A stretch of 64,000 nucleotides of DNA, from positions 1,178,001 to 1,242,000 of the forward strand of contig NZ_JAPHAV010000001.1 of assembly GCF_026241335.1 (NCBI RefSeq), written 5' to 3'. Below are positions 26,021 to 34,549 of the stretch, one piece after another. A program made the translations under genes and the position numbers. Each line of letters begins with the position of its first letter. The first letter of the stretch is position 1. The stretch comes from Ochrobactrum chromiisoli. Its GTDB lineage: Bacteria; Pseudomonadota; Alphaproteobacteria; Rhizobiales; Rhizobiaceae. The notes beneath the pieces were generated by a model that was given only the letters and a program-made list of their open reading frames with translations, made no database searches and was not told where the DNA came from.

Positions 26021-26263
26021 TCAGGCGATGACGATTGCGTAATCTTCAATGACCGTGTTGGCGAGCAGCTTCTCACACATGGCCTTGATTTCGGCTTCAG
26101 CTTTCGCCTTGTCTGTGCCTTCGAGTTCAAGATCGAAGACCTTGCCCTGACGGACGGAGTTGATTCCTTCGAAGCCCAGACTGCCGAGCGCGCCGACAAT
26201 AGCTTTGCCCTGCGGGTCGAGAACGCCGTTTTTCAGTGTAACGGTGACGCGTGCCTTGATCAC
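26021..26263 (-). CDS. purS: Phosphoribosylformylglycinamidine synthase subunit PurS
   Basis: 80 residues. PurS bridges PurQ and PurL in the three-part FGAM synthase. It starts IKARVTVTLKNGVLDPQGKA and carries GVxxVRQGKVFDLELEG-type strands and the closing ANTVIEDYAIVI. A GTG start at 26263 is chosen: AGGAA lies eight bases upstream and the family begins 'M-I/L-K-A-x-V'. The longer frame upstream adds residues that fit no relative. Confidence 0.93.
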   Translation of the reverse strand: MIKARVTVTLKNGVLDPQGKAIVGALGSLGFEGINSVRQGKVFDLELEGTDKAKAEAEIKAMCEKLLANTVIEDYAIVIA

Positions 26264-26297
26264 TTGGTAGTTCCTGCTGATCTGTAATAAAGACAAT

Positions 26298-26329
26298 GAA
26301 AACAGCCCGGAACGCGAGTTGCCGGGCTG
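26298..26329 (-). terminator. Terminator between purC and purS
   Basis: Minus-strand stem CAGCCCGG/CCGGGCTG followed by TTTTC, right after the purC stop. It may attenuate readthrough into purSQ. Confidence 0.75.
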
Positions 26330-26338
26330 TGCGGATTT

Positions 26339-27103
26339 TTACTTCACAAGCGTAGGGCCGGAAGGACGGGGCGATTCGTTCTCGTTCATGATGCCGAGAC
26401 GACGCGCCACTTCCTGATAAGCCTCAACCAGTCCGCCCATATCGCGGCGGAAGCGGTCCTTATCAAGCTTGTCATTGGTGTTGATGTCCCAAAGACGTGC
26501 TGAGTCTGGTGAAATTTCGTCAGCAACGACGATGCGCATCATATCGCCTTCAAACAGACGTCCGCATTCCATCTTGAAGTCAACAAGCTGAATGCCGATG
26601 CCGAGGAACAGGCCGGTCAGGAAATCGTTGACGCGAATGGCAAGAGCCATAATGTCGTCGATTTCCGCAGGGCTTGCCCAGCCGAAAGCGGTGATGTGCT
26701 CTTCGGTGACCATAGGGTCATCAAGCGCATCTGCCTTGTAATAAAACTCGATGATCGAGCGCGGCAGAACCGTGCCTTCTTCCAGACCAAGGCGCTTGGA
26801 TAACGAACCAGCCGCAACGTTGCGCACAACGACTTCAAGCGGGATGATTTCCACTTCCTTGATCAGCTGCTCACGCATGTTGAGACGGCGGATAAAGTGG
26901 GTTGGAATACCAATGCGATTAAGCTGGGTAAAGATGTGCTCGGAGATGCGGTTGTTTAACACGCCTTTTCCGTCAACAACTTCATGCTTCTTCGCGTTGA
27001 ACGCGGTTGCGTCATCTTTGAAGAACTGGACAAGAGTACCGGGTTCAGGGCCTTCATAAAGAATCTTGGCCTTGCCCTCGTAAATACGGCGGCGACGGTT
27101 CAT
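26339..27103 (-). CDS. purC: Phosphoribosylaminoimidazole-succinocarboxamide synthase
   Basis: 254 residues. It joins aspartate to CAIR in purine synthesis. Family motifs: [33 protein letters not shown] (ATP site), [18 protein letters not shown], and [34 protein letters not shown]. It lies upstream of purS and purQ with a hairpin between, and 245 bases from the divergent zeta-inhibitor gene. Confidence 0.97.
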   Translation of the reverse strand: MNRRRRIYEGKAKILYEGPEPGTLVQFFKDDATAFNAKKHEVVDGKGVLNNRISEHIFTQLNRIGIPTHFIRRLNMREQLIKEVEIIPLEVVVRNVAAGSLSKRLGLEEGTVLPRSIIEFYYKADALDDPMVTEEHITAFGWASPAEIDDIMALAIRVNDFLTGLFLGIGIQLVDFKMECGRLFEGDMMRIVVADEISPDSARLWDINTNDKLDKDRFRRDMGGLVEAYQEVARRLGIMNENESPRPSGPTLVK

Positions 27104-27347
27104 GGCTTTTCTCGGATTTCCAAAAATGTGATGATCGGCTTGTGCCGCTATTCTCGCGGGCTACGTATAGCAATTGTGGGCTTTTAACAATCCTGCTTTA
27201 CACCCGTTCCCCCGTTTTAAGCGTTTAACGGCCATATTAATCAAGAAAGTGATGTTTGGCACTTGTATAATCTTGCTCTCCTTGCCAGCTTTAGGCAAGA
27301 GAACGGATAACGATCTTATATAAGTTAACAGCTTGGGAGTTGTATGA

Positions 27348-27671
27348 ATGGCCACTGGCATGGATGAACGCCGCAACGCTTTCGAAAGCAAGTTTGCACA
27401 TGATGCCGAGCTTCGCTTCAAGGCAGAAGCGCGCCGTAACAAGATTCTTGGTCTTTGGGCCGCAGAACTGTTGGGCAAGCACGACGCAGATGCAGAAGCC
27501 TATGCTCGTGACGTTGTCGCAGCCGACTTTGAAGAAGCAGGTGATGAAGACGTATTCCGTAAGCTGCGTGCTGATTTTGATGCGGCTGGGGTGAAGGTGG
27601 AAGACGAAACCATTCGTGAAAAAATGTTCGCTTTCCTTGAGGAAGCGGTTCAGCAAGTGCAGAAAGACTAA
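27348..27671 (+). CDS. F1-ATPase inhibitor zeta subunit (DUF1476 family)
   Basis: 107 residues, nearly all helix and highly charged. This alphaproteobacterial family contains the zeta inhibitor that blocks rotation of F1-ATPase. Its N-terminal inhibitory helix has the typical MDERRNAFESKFAHDAELRFKAEARRNK pattern and is followed by LWAAELLGKHDADAEAYARDVVAADFEEAGDEDV. Inhibition is strong in Paracoccus but weak in Rhizobiales relatives. A consensus TATAAT lies at 27266-27271 and a CTTGCC/GGCAAG hairpin at about 27283-27302 in the leader. The ATG at 27348 is preceded by GGGAG. Confidence 0.88.
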   Translation: MATGMDERRNAFESKFAHDAELRFKAEARRNKILGLWAAELLGKHDADAEAYARDVVAADFEEAGDEDVFRKLRADFDAAGVKVEDETIREKMFAFLEEAVQQVQKD

Positions 27672-27736
27672 TCAGTATGTCGGGGCGGAAATGTAGATAG
27701 CATTTCCGCCCTGAATATTTGTAATGGGGAATAAGC

Positions 27737-28498
27737 ATGTCTTTGTCTTCGCGTCTTCGTGCCGGAGAAACAGTTCTTTCTGCATGGTCATCCTTGCCGG
27801 AAGCACTCACTGTAGAAGTTCTGGCGCATAGCGCCTTTGAAGCGGTCACGCTTGATATGCAGCATGGTGGCCATGATGAGCAGAGCGTTCTGCGCAGTCT
27901 TGGCTTGATTCTGAATGCGGGCAAGCCGCCGGTTGTTCGTGTTCCTGTTGGACGCTTCGATATGGCAAGCCGTGCGCTCGATTTTGGCGCGCAAGCCGTT
28001 ATCGCGCCAATGATTAACTCGGTTGAAGATGCGCGCAAATTTGCCGCTTCAATGAAGTATCCGCCAATAGGCGAGCGTTCTTGGGGCGTGTTCCGCGCCA
28101 ATGCCGATTACGGCGCACCGGGCTCGAATGACTATCTTGTCTCGGCCAATCAGGACACACTTGCTTTCGCGATGATTGAAACACGCGATGCTTATGATGC
28201 ACTGGATGCCATTCTTGATGTGCGTGGCATTGATGGTGTTTTTGTTGGCCCTGCGGATTTCTCGATTGCCTGGAGCAATGGCCGCGAAGCCAATCCGAAT
28301 TCCGAAGCCATCATTGAACCAATCAGCACAATTGCCCGCAAGGCGGCTGCCGCTGGAAAATTCGCCGGCATCTATTCGCCTTCGGCAGAATTCGCGCGGC
28401 GTTATATCCCGCTTGGCTTCCAGTTTCTGACACTTGGAAATGACGGTGGCTATCTGCGCCTTGGCGCAAAAACACTGATAGATGCTGTTCGTTCATAA
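27737..28498 (+). CDS. HpcH/HpaI-family class II aldolase
   Basis: 253 residues. A metal-dependent pyruvate aldolase of the HpcH/GarL/RhmA type, cleaving 2-keto-3-deoxy acids. Motifs: AFEAVTLDMQHGGHDE (catalytic His region), PVVRVPVGR, a GAQAVIAPMINSVEDARKF metal strand, AMIETRDAYDALDAIL (metal Glu) and GVFVGPADFSIAWS (metal Asp). The natural substrate is unknown. It lies 65 bases after the zeta gene in the same direction, with its own terminator. Confidence 0.9.
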   Translation: MSLSSRLRAGETVLSAWSSLPEALTVEVLAHSAFEAVTLDMQHGGHDEQSVLRSLGLILNAGKPPVVRVPVGRFDMASRALDFGAQAVIAPMINSVEDARKFAASMKYPPIGERSWGVFRANADYGAPGSNDYLVSANQDTLAFAMIETRDAYDALDAILDVRGIDGVFVGPADFSIAWSNGREANPNSEAIIEPISTIARKAAAAGKFAGIYSPSAEFARRYIPLGFQFLTLGNDGGYLRLGAKTLIDAVRS

Positions 28499-28501
28499 AG
28501 A

Positions 28502-28530
28502 AAAGCGGCAGATTTTTCATCTGCCGTTTT
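28502..28530 (+). terminator. Aldolase-gene terminator
   Basis: Stem GCGGCAGAT/ATCTGCCG with TTTTC, directly after the stop; A-rich on the other side, so it may also work in reverse. Confidence 0.85.
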
Positions 28531-28580
28531 CAAAAGTTAAATTGAATCTTTTTGTTTAGAAAAGCATACAACACATTGAT

Positions 28581-29147
28581 TTAATGTGATTTTGGTGGTT
28601 GCAGATTGGTCATGAATTCTGCAAAAACCATCGTGCCTTCGGGCCATGGTCCGTGACCTGAGTCCGCGTTGATGTGGCCGGAATCACCGGCATCAATCAA
28701 CATTGCACCCCAATCCTTCACCACGTCTTCTGCGGCTTCAAAGCTGGAGAAGGGGTCGTTGCGGCTGACAACGGCAATCGTTGGAAACGGCAAACGCACA
28801 CGTGGGTAAGGGCCGAATGTCATGAGGTGCTTCGGTCGGATTTTTTCATTCGCCACATCGGGAGGCGCAACAAAAAATGCACCAGCAACCTTGTGCTGAA
28901 TTTGCGGAATGGCATGAACAGCTGTGGCAACGCCAAGTGAATGAGCAACGAGCACAACTGGCTTCGTTGTTTCATTGGCGGCTTTGACCACCTGTGCAAC
29001 CCAATCGTCTTTGACTGGCTTCGACCATTCCGCCTGTTCAACCCGCCTTGCCGTGGAGAGTTTTTTCTCCCAACGGGTTTGCCAGTGATCGGGGCCTGAG
29101 TTGGTGTAGCCGGGAATAATGAGAATATCTGCGTCTTTGACTTTCAT
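28581..29147 (-). CDS. RBBP9/YdeN-type serine hydrolase
   Basis: 188 residues. A small alpha/beta hydrolase of the RBBP9/YdeN family: the opening ILIIPGYTNSGPDHWQTRWEK and the nucleophile elbow VVLVAHSLGVATAVHA (Ser in HSLG), the acid in SRNDPFSSFEAAED, and the catalytic His in GDSGHINADSGHGPWPEG are all in place. The substrate is unknown. It is convergent with the aldolase gene and divergent from the VOC protein gene. Confidence 0.9.
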   Translation of the reverse strand: MKVKDADILIIPGYTNSGPDHWQTRWEKKLSTARRVEQAEWSKPVKDDWVAQVVKAANETTKPVVLVAHSLGVATAVHAIPQIQHKVAGAFFVAPPDVANEKIRPKHLMTFGPYPRVRLPFPTIAVVSRNDPFSSFEAAEDVVKDWGAMLIDAGDSGHINADSGHGPWPEGTMVFAEFMTNLQPPKSH

Positions 29148-29318
29148 GACCCCTATTTAGAGCTGTTTCAATGCATCTTCAAGCTGGGCTATAGCGCTGT
29201 TTTACGAGCGTAGGTGATGCAAATGATGAACAGCTTGTTCGCTGATCGCTATCTTGTGAAACGCTCGCTAAATTGTGATCTTTGGAGGGAAGATAATTAC
29301 GGAGAGGGTTCCACGGCT

Positions 29319-30266
29319 ATGACCATAAGCAGAAGAACGATACTTGGTTCTGCAGGCGCTGCTGTGATGAGCAATATCCTTTCCGCGCGTGCGGACATGC
29401 CGCCGAAGGAGAATAAAATGACAGATACACTGAATATGGCGACTGCTGAAAAGAGCGCTCCTTTGCCTTTCGCAATGACAACACCGGTGCGTGTCGCACG
29501 CGTGGGCCTTAAGGCACGTGATGCGGAGGCACTGGCCGAGTATTACCGCGATGTCGTGGGCTTACGTGAAATGACACGCCGTGGCGCTTCTATTGTACTG
29601 GGCGCAGGCGACCGTGAGTTGATGGAAATCGAGCAGTTCTCTGCTGCAAAGCCTGATGATCCACGCAGCGCTGGTCTCTACCACACGGCTTTCCTGCTGC
29701 CGACCCGTGGCGATCTCGCACGCTGGTCACGCCGCGCTATCGATAAGCAGCTGCCTGTCGCCGGTGCTTCGGATCATAATGTCAGCGAGGCCATTTACCT
29801 GACCGATCCCGAAGGCAACGGCATTGAGATCTATTCCGACCGTCCACACGATACCTGGCAGTGGAATGGTGATCGCGTGAAGATGGGCACCGAAGCGCTC
29901 GACGTCAAAAACCTTATCGACGTTGTTGATCGCGAAGGCGGTGAGTGGATCGGCGCGCCACAGAATACAGTGGTCGGTCACGTTCATCTGCGCGTCGGCA
30001 ACGCGCAGGATGCGGAAGCCTTCTGGCATCAGCAGCTTGGCTTTGACACTGTTCAAACCTATGGCGACAAGGCCGTGTTCTTGTCCACTGGCGGCTATCA
30101 CCACCACATTGGTGCCAATGCCTGGCAGAGTTCAGGTGCTGGCTTGCGCGATAAAGATCGCACTGGTTTGGCATGGGTTGAATTGGAAGATACGCGTGGC
30201 GGTAATAACCACGTCTTTGAAGACCCATGGGGCAATGTGATCAATACGATCAAAAAGAGCGCCTGA
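29319..30266 (+). CDS. VOC-family (glyoxalase/extradiol dioxygenase-like) protein with Tat-type N-terminus and an internal start
   Basis: 315 residues from the ATG at 29319. That start gives MTISRRTILGSAGAAVMSN, a twin-arginine signal with a moderately hydrophobic stretch and an SARA cleavage site. A second in-frame ATG at 29418 has a perfect AAGGAG seven bases upstream and would give a 282-residue cytosolic form. The body holds two betaalphabetabetabeta modules: VARVGLKARDAEALAEYYRDVVGLRE and VGHVHLRVGNAQDAEAFWHQQLGF. Metal-type His/Glu occur in DPEGNGIEIYSD and DPWGNVINTI. The reaction is not known; catechol 2,3-dioxygenase-like is the closest family. Which start dominates cannot be decided from sequence. 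Confidence 0.85.
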   Translation: MTISRRTILGSAGAAVMSNILSARADMPPKENKMTDTLNMATAEKSAPLPFAMTTPVRVARVGLKARDAEALAEYYRDVVGLREMTRRGASIVLGAGDRELMEIEQFSAAKPDDPRSAGLYHTAFLLPTRGDLARWSRRAIDKQLPVAGASDHNVSEAIYLTDPEGNGIEIYSDRPHDTWQWNGDRVKMGTEALDVKNLIDVVDREGGEWIGAPQNTVVGHVHLRVGNAQDAEAFWHQQLGFDTVQTYGDKAVFLSTGGYHHHIGANAWQSSGAGLRDKDRTGLAWVELEDTRGGNNHVFEDPWGNVINTIKKSA

Positions 30267-30277
30267 TTTGAATGTCA

Positions 30278-30313
30278 AAAAGCCCCATGTTTACAGAAAC
30301 ATGGGGCTTTTTT
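30278..30313. terminator. Bidirectional terminator between the VOC gene and purB
   Basis: AAAAGCCCCATGTTT/AAACATGGGGCTTTT with A and T runs on both sides; it serves the two convergent genes. Confidence 0.92.
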
Positions 30314-30333
30314 CGGATTCGTTTTATGAAGGC

Positions 30334-31641
30334 TTATGCTTCACCGAAAACCCGTTTGAAAATCGTATCGACGTGTTTCGTGTGATAGCCAAGATCGAAC
30401 TTTTCGCGGATCTGTTCTTCGGAAAGCGCTGCACGAACTTCCTGATCAGCAAGCAATTCTTCGAGGAAGTCTGCACCCTGTTCCCAGACCTTCATGGCAT
30501 TGCGCTGCACGAGGCGGTAGGAATCTTCACGCGATACGCCAGCCTGCGTGAGTGCCAGCAGAACGCGCTGCGAATGCACAAGACCACGGAACTTGTTCAT
30601 GTTTTTGAGCATGTTTTCCGGATAGATCACCAGCTTTTCGACAACGCCAGCCAGACGGTTGAGCGCAAAGTCGAGGGTGATCGTGGTATCCGGGCCAATC
30701 GCACGCTCAACGCTTGAATGCGAAATATCGCGTTCATGCCAGAGAGCAACGTTTTCCATGGCAGGCACAACCGACATACGAACCAGACGGGCAAGGCCGG
30801 TCAGGTTTTCTGTCAGAACAGGGTTGCGCTTGTGCGGCATTGCGGAAGAGCCTTTCTGGCCGGGCGAGAAGAATTCTTCTGCTTCCAGAACTTCCGTGCG
30901 CTGCATGTGGCGGATTTCGATGGCGACGTTCTCAATCGACGAGGCAATAACGCCGAGTGTTGCAAAGAACATGGCGTGACGGTCGCGCGGGATAACCTGC
31001 GTTGAAACTGGCTCTGCTTCAAGACCAAGCTTTTCACAGACATATTCTTCAACGCGCGGGTCGATATTGGCGAAGGTGCCAACAGCGCCCGATACAGCAC
31101 CGGTCGCGATTTCCGCGCGTGCTGCAACGAGGCGTGCACGGTTGCGCACCATTTCGGCGTAGAACCGGGCGAAAGTCAGTCCCATTGTGGTCGGTTCGGC
31201 ATGAATGCCATGGCTGCGGCCAATACGAACGGTATCCTTATGCTCGAATGCGCGCTTTTTAAGCGCTGCCAGCACACGGTCCATGTCTGCGAGAAGCAGG
31301 TCAGCGGCACGAACGAGCTGCACATTAAGCGTTGTGTCGAGCACGTCCGACGAGGTCATGCCCTGATGCACGAAACGGCTGTCTGGACCGATGAATTCAG
31401 CGAGATGCGTGAGGAACGCGATGACGTCGTGCTTGGTGACGGCTTCGATCTCGTCGATGCGCGCAACGTCGAACTTGGCGGCATCACCCTTTTCCCAGAT
31501 GGTCTTTGCAGCTTCCTTCGGGATGACGCCCAGTTCAGCAAGCGCTTCGCAGGCATAGGCTTCGATCTCGAACCAGATGCGAAACTTTGTTTCGGGAGAC
31601 CAGATGGCGACCATTTCTGGTCGGGAATAGCGCGGGATCAT
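30334..31641 (-). CDS. purB: Adenylosuccinate lyase
   Basis: 435 residues. It acts twice in purine synthesis (on SAICAR, the product of PurC plus ATP, and on adenylosuccinate). Fumarase-superfamily signature: FSPGQKGSSAMPHKRNPVLTENLTGLAR. Other sites: RYSRPEMVAIWSPE at the N-terminus, FVHQGMTSSDVLDTTL and RIGRSHGIHAEPTTMG (catalytic His). The ATG at 31641 (MIPRYSR) has AGGA about eight bases upstream. A frame-open extension upstream has no family match. Confidence 0.97.
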   Translation of the reverse strand: MIPRYSRPEMVAIWSPETKFRIWFEIEAYACEALAELGVIPKEAAKTIWEKGDAAKFDVARIDEIEAVTKHDVIAFLTHLAEFIGPDSRFVHQGMTSSDVLDTTLNVQLVRAADLLLADMDRVLAALKKRAFEHKDTVRIGRSHGIHAEPTTMGLTFARFYAEMVRNRARLVAARAEIATGAVSGAVGTFANIDPRVEEYVCEKLGLEAEPVSTQVIPRDRHAMFFATLGVIASSIENVAIEIRHMQRTEVLEAEEFFSPGQKGSSAMPHKRNPVLTENLTGLARLVRMSVVPAMENVALWHERDISHSSVERAIGPDTTITLDFALNRLAGVVEKLVIYPENMLKNMNKFRGLVHSQRVLLALTQAGVSREDSYRLVQRNAMKVWEQGADFLEELLADQEVRAALSEEQIREKFDLGYHTKHVDTIFKRVFGEA

Positions 31642-31757
31642 GGGCATATCCTGTTTTGGCGGCCCGTCTGCTGGGCTGCAGGTATTTAGAGGGAATACGC
31701 GGTGTTTAGCAGAGCGTAAGGCTCTGCTCAACGCATTCCACCGGAAAAGTGGCTTGT

Positions 31758-32429
31758 TTAGCGTGCTGCTTCTGCGGCTGCGCGAATGGATTTGATGTTG
31801 GCGGCATAGCTCTCGACTGAGTTGCCTTTATAAACAGCAGAACCGGCGACAAGAATATTGGCGCCGGCCGCAACGACCAAACCGGCAGTGTCTGGCGTAA
31901 TTCCGCCGTCAACTTCAATATCAATCGGGCGGTCGCCAATCATCTCGCGCACGCGTTTGATCTTATCGAGCATCGGCGCAATGAATTTCTGGCCGCCAAA
32001 GCCCGGATTAACAGTCATGACAAGTACGAGATCAACATCATCAATGACGTTGGTCAATGCTTCGACAGGGGTAGCGGGATTGAGCGCCAGACCGGATTTC
32101 TTGCCCAAAGCGCGGATGTTCTGGAGTGAGCGGTGCGTATGCGCGCCAGCTTCGGCATGAACCGTGATCAGGTCACAGCCTGCATCGGCAAAAGCTTCAA
32201 GATAGGGATCGCAAGGCGCGATCATTAGATGCGTGTCGAAGAAAGCCGGCGTGCGCGGGCGAATTGCTTTCACCACCTGTGGGCCAAACGTAATATTCGG
32301 TACAAAATGCCCATCCATGACGTCGATATGAATCCAGTCGGCACCGGCTTCAAGCACGGCATCGACTTCTTCTCCCAGACGCGCAAAGTCGGCGGATAAA
32401 ATGGATGGGGCGATAGCGATAGGACGCAT
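31758..32429 (-). CDS. rpe: Ribulose-phosphate 3-epimerase
   Basis: 223 residues, TIM barrel. It interconverts ribulose 5-phosphate and xylulose 5-phosphate. Motifs: [36 protein letters not shown] (metal Asp), [38 protein letters not shown], and [31 protein letters not shown]. The start at 32429 is set by GGGAG six bases upstream. It lies downstream of lpxXL in the same direction. Confidence 0.97.
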   Translation of the reverse strand: MRPIAIAPSILSADFARLGEEVDAVLEAGADWIHIDVMDGHFVPNITFGPQVVKAIRPRTPAFFDTHLMIAPCDPYLEAFADAGCDLITVHAEAGAHTHRSLQNIRALGKKSGLALNPATPVEALTNVIDDVDLVLVMTVNPGFGGQKFIAPMLDKIKRVREMIGDRPIDIEVDGGITPDTAGLVVAAGANILVAGSAVYKGNSVESYAANIKSIRAAAEAAR

Positions 32430-32510
32430 GGTTGTCTCCCTTGGCAAACACTTGCCTTATTCAAACAAAAAAGCGTCCGACCTTTGCTGGCCGAACGCAG
32501 ATATTGATTT

Positions 32511-33434
32511 CTAGCCCCAGCGCTTGTGGAACCACATCCACTGGCCAGGATATTCGCGCACCCAGCCTTCAACCGTATCGTTGAGGAGCTGCGCGGTCGC
32601 GGCGATATCGATCTCACCCTTTTCATCGCGCGGCAGTTCCATGCGCTCTTTTAGCTCAAGCCGGTATCGCCCGCCGGGCAGGCGAATGCAGCGCGCCGGG
32701 TAAACGTCGCAATCATACTGGCGCGCGAGCTTTGCGAGCAACGGATTGGTCTTAACCGGACGGTTGAAGAAGGTCGAAGGTACTCCACGCTGGAACTTCT
32801 GATCCACCAGCATACCGACATTGCCATCAGCATCCAGAACGCGCGCCAGCGACCATGCGGCGCCAGCCTTTGATGGCACCAGATGCCCCATATTGGTCTT
32901 ACGTGCTTTGAGAACGGTCTTGGCAATATAGGGATTGTTCGGCGGGCGGAAGAGGGCGGTTACATCCAGACCGAACGTACCGGCGCAGATCGGCAGAAGC
33001 TCGAAATTGCCGGTATGTGCGGTGAAGAAGATGTGCGGCTTTGTCTCGTCACGCAGACGTTCGAAAATCGGAATGCCGTCAACTTCAATTAGGCCGGGTT
33101 CTGTAGCGTTCGGATCAAAATCGAAGATCGCATCGAGAAAGATATATTCTGCGAAAAGACGCGCCATCGAATCCCACATTTCGACGGCGATCTTTTCGAT
33201 TTCAGCATCGCTCTTCTCAGGATAAGCATGACGCAGATTGTTGGTCGCGACCTTATGCCGTGGCGTGAGTGGGCCTACTTTGCGCGCAAACCATGCAGAA
33301 AAGCGGATTGCGCTTTTCGCAGGCAGGAGACGCAGCAGAGCCAGCGCGATAAAGACGGCCTGCGCCCAAAGCCAGTAGTTAAACTGCTTGAGCTTGCGTG
33401 ACCACTTGAAGAGAAGAAGCTTAATCTTGAACAT
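32511..33434 (-). CDS. lpxXL: Lipid A very-long-chain fatty acyltransferase LpxXL
   Basis: 307 residues. A member of the LpxL/HtrB acyltransferases. The conserved HTGNFE (H-x4-E) is in KPHIFFTAHTGNFELLP, followed by FRPPNNPYIAK, VDQKFQRGVPSTFFNRP and a basic N-terminal membrane segment (WLWAQAVFIALALLRLLP). In Rhizobiales this enzyme moves 27-hydroxyoctacosanoate (C28) from AcpXL to lipid A. It closes the cluster acpXL-fabF2XL-fabF1XL-adh2XL-lpxXL, six bases after the dehydrogenase gene. Confidence 0.92.
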   Translation of the reverse strand: MFKIKLLLFKWSRKLKQFNYWLWAQAVFIALALLRLLPAKSAIRFSAWFARKVGPLTPRHKVATNNLRHAYPEKSDAEIEKIAVEMWDSMARLFAEYIFLDAIFDFDPNATEPGLIEVDGIPIFERLRDETKPHIFFTAHTGNFELLPICAGTFGLDVTALFRPPNNPYIAKTVLKARKTNMGHLVPSKAGAAWSLARVLDADGNVGMLVDQKFQRGVPSTFFNRPVKTNPLLAKLARQYDCDVYPARCIRLPGGRYRLELKERMELPRDEKGEIDIAATAQLLNDTVEGWVREYPGQWMWFHKRWG

Positions 33435-33440
33435 TCAGGC

Positions 33441-34469
33441 TTAGTCGATCTGCAACACGATCTTGCCAAACACGTCACGGCCTTCCATGCGCTTCAGAGC
33501 GGTGCCAATGTCATCAAAGCCGACAATGGTGTCGATGACCGGATGAACAACGCCCTGCGCCATTTTCTGCATCGCATCAGCCATGTTTTCCATGCGGCAG
33601 CCAAAGGAACCGAGGATTTTAAGCTGCTGCTGGAAAAGCTGCATCAGGTTCATGTTGGTTGAAACGCCAGAGGTCGAACCACAGGTCACGAGCCGTGCGC
33701 CGCGCTTCATGCAAAGCATTGAGCCTGCCCATGTGTCTGCACCGACATGTTCGAACACTACATCAACGCCCTTTTTCTTGGTGAGCTTGCGCACAACACC
33801 TTCAAAGCGATCCACGCGATAATTGATGACATGATCGGCACCGAGTGCCTTGGCCTTTTCGATCTTGTCGTCCGAGCCAACGGTGGTAATGACCGTGCAG
33901 CCCATCTTCTTGGCAAGCTGAATGGCAGCCGTACCGATACCGGAGCCACCAGCCTGAACCAGAACGGTTTCACCCGGCTGGAGCTTCGCATTATCAAACA
34001 GCATATGCTCGACCGTACCAAAGGTAACAGGAGCAACAGCCGCACCAATGGCATCAACGCCGGGAGGTGCGGGAACCAGCAAACGTGCTGGCAGATTAAC
34101 CGCTTCACAGGCAAAGCCATCAAGATGGAAGCCATGAACGCCGCCGACATGCTCACAGAGATTGTCGCGACCTTCGCGGCAGGCCTTGCAAAGACCACAG
34201 GTGCGCGCACCATAGATCGAAACAAGCTGACCCGGCAGAACATTGGATACGCCGGGGCCGATTGCATCGACGACGCCGGAAGCTTCTGCACCGATCACCA
34301 GAGGCATCTTGCGCTTGGCAAATGCCATGCCGCGCCAGCCCCATACGTCAATATGGTTGAGTGCGACGGCCTTGATACGGACTGTCACTTCACCATTGCC
34401 GGGGGCAGGTGGCGGAGCAATATCGGTCATTTCAAGACGACGATCGTCGAGAAGCTGCAAGGCGCGCAT
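33441..34469 (-). CDS. adh2XL: Zinc-type alcohol dehydrogenase/quinone reductase of the VLCFA cluster
   Basis: 342 residues, MDR superfamily. A structural zinc lobe is present (GARTCGLCKACREGRDNLCEH, four Cys), as is the NADP Rossmann motif VLVQAGGSGIGTAAIQLAKKMG; the catalytic zinc ligands are in the N-terminal half (HIDVWGW; GAEASGVV). Its position between fabF1XL and lpxXL is conserved in rhizobia, and a role as an enoyl or keto reductase step in making the C28 chain has been proposed; this is family knowledge and inference. Confidence 0.88.
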   Translation of the reverse strand: MRALQLLDDRRLEMTDIAPPPAPGNGEVTVRIKAVALNHIDVWGWRGMAFAKRKMPLVIGAEASGVVDAIGPGVSNVLPGQLVSIYGARTCGLCKACREGRDNLCEHVGGVHGFHLDGFACEAVNLPARLLVPAPPGVDAIGAAVAPVTFGTVEHMLFDNAKLQPGETVLVQAGGSGIGTAAIQLAKKMGCTVITTVGSDDKIEKAKALGADHVINYRVDRFEGVVRKLTKKKGVDVVFEHVGADTWAGSMLCMKRGARLVTCGSTSGVSTNMNLMQLFQQQLKILGSFGCRMENMADAMQKMAQGVVHPVIDTIVGFDDIGTALKRMEGRDVFGKIVLQID

Positions 34470-34549
34470 GAATTTATCCTTTTCAAGACATAATCCCGGA
34501 AAGCAATCTGCTGACCGGGATTACCGAGAATATATAACTTTGGACCCGA

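Noticed and set aside
27224..27241. CtrA site TTAA-N-TTAA before the zeta gene
   Set aside because: The spacer is eight rather than seven bases and the flanks do not fit.
27255..27275. RpoN-type promoter (TTGGCAC ... TTGC) before the zeta-inhibitor gene
   Set aside because: The spacing between the two elements is five bases too long; TATAAT in the same place fits sigma-70 better.
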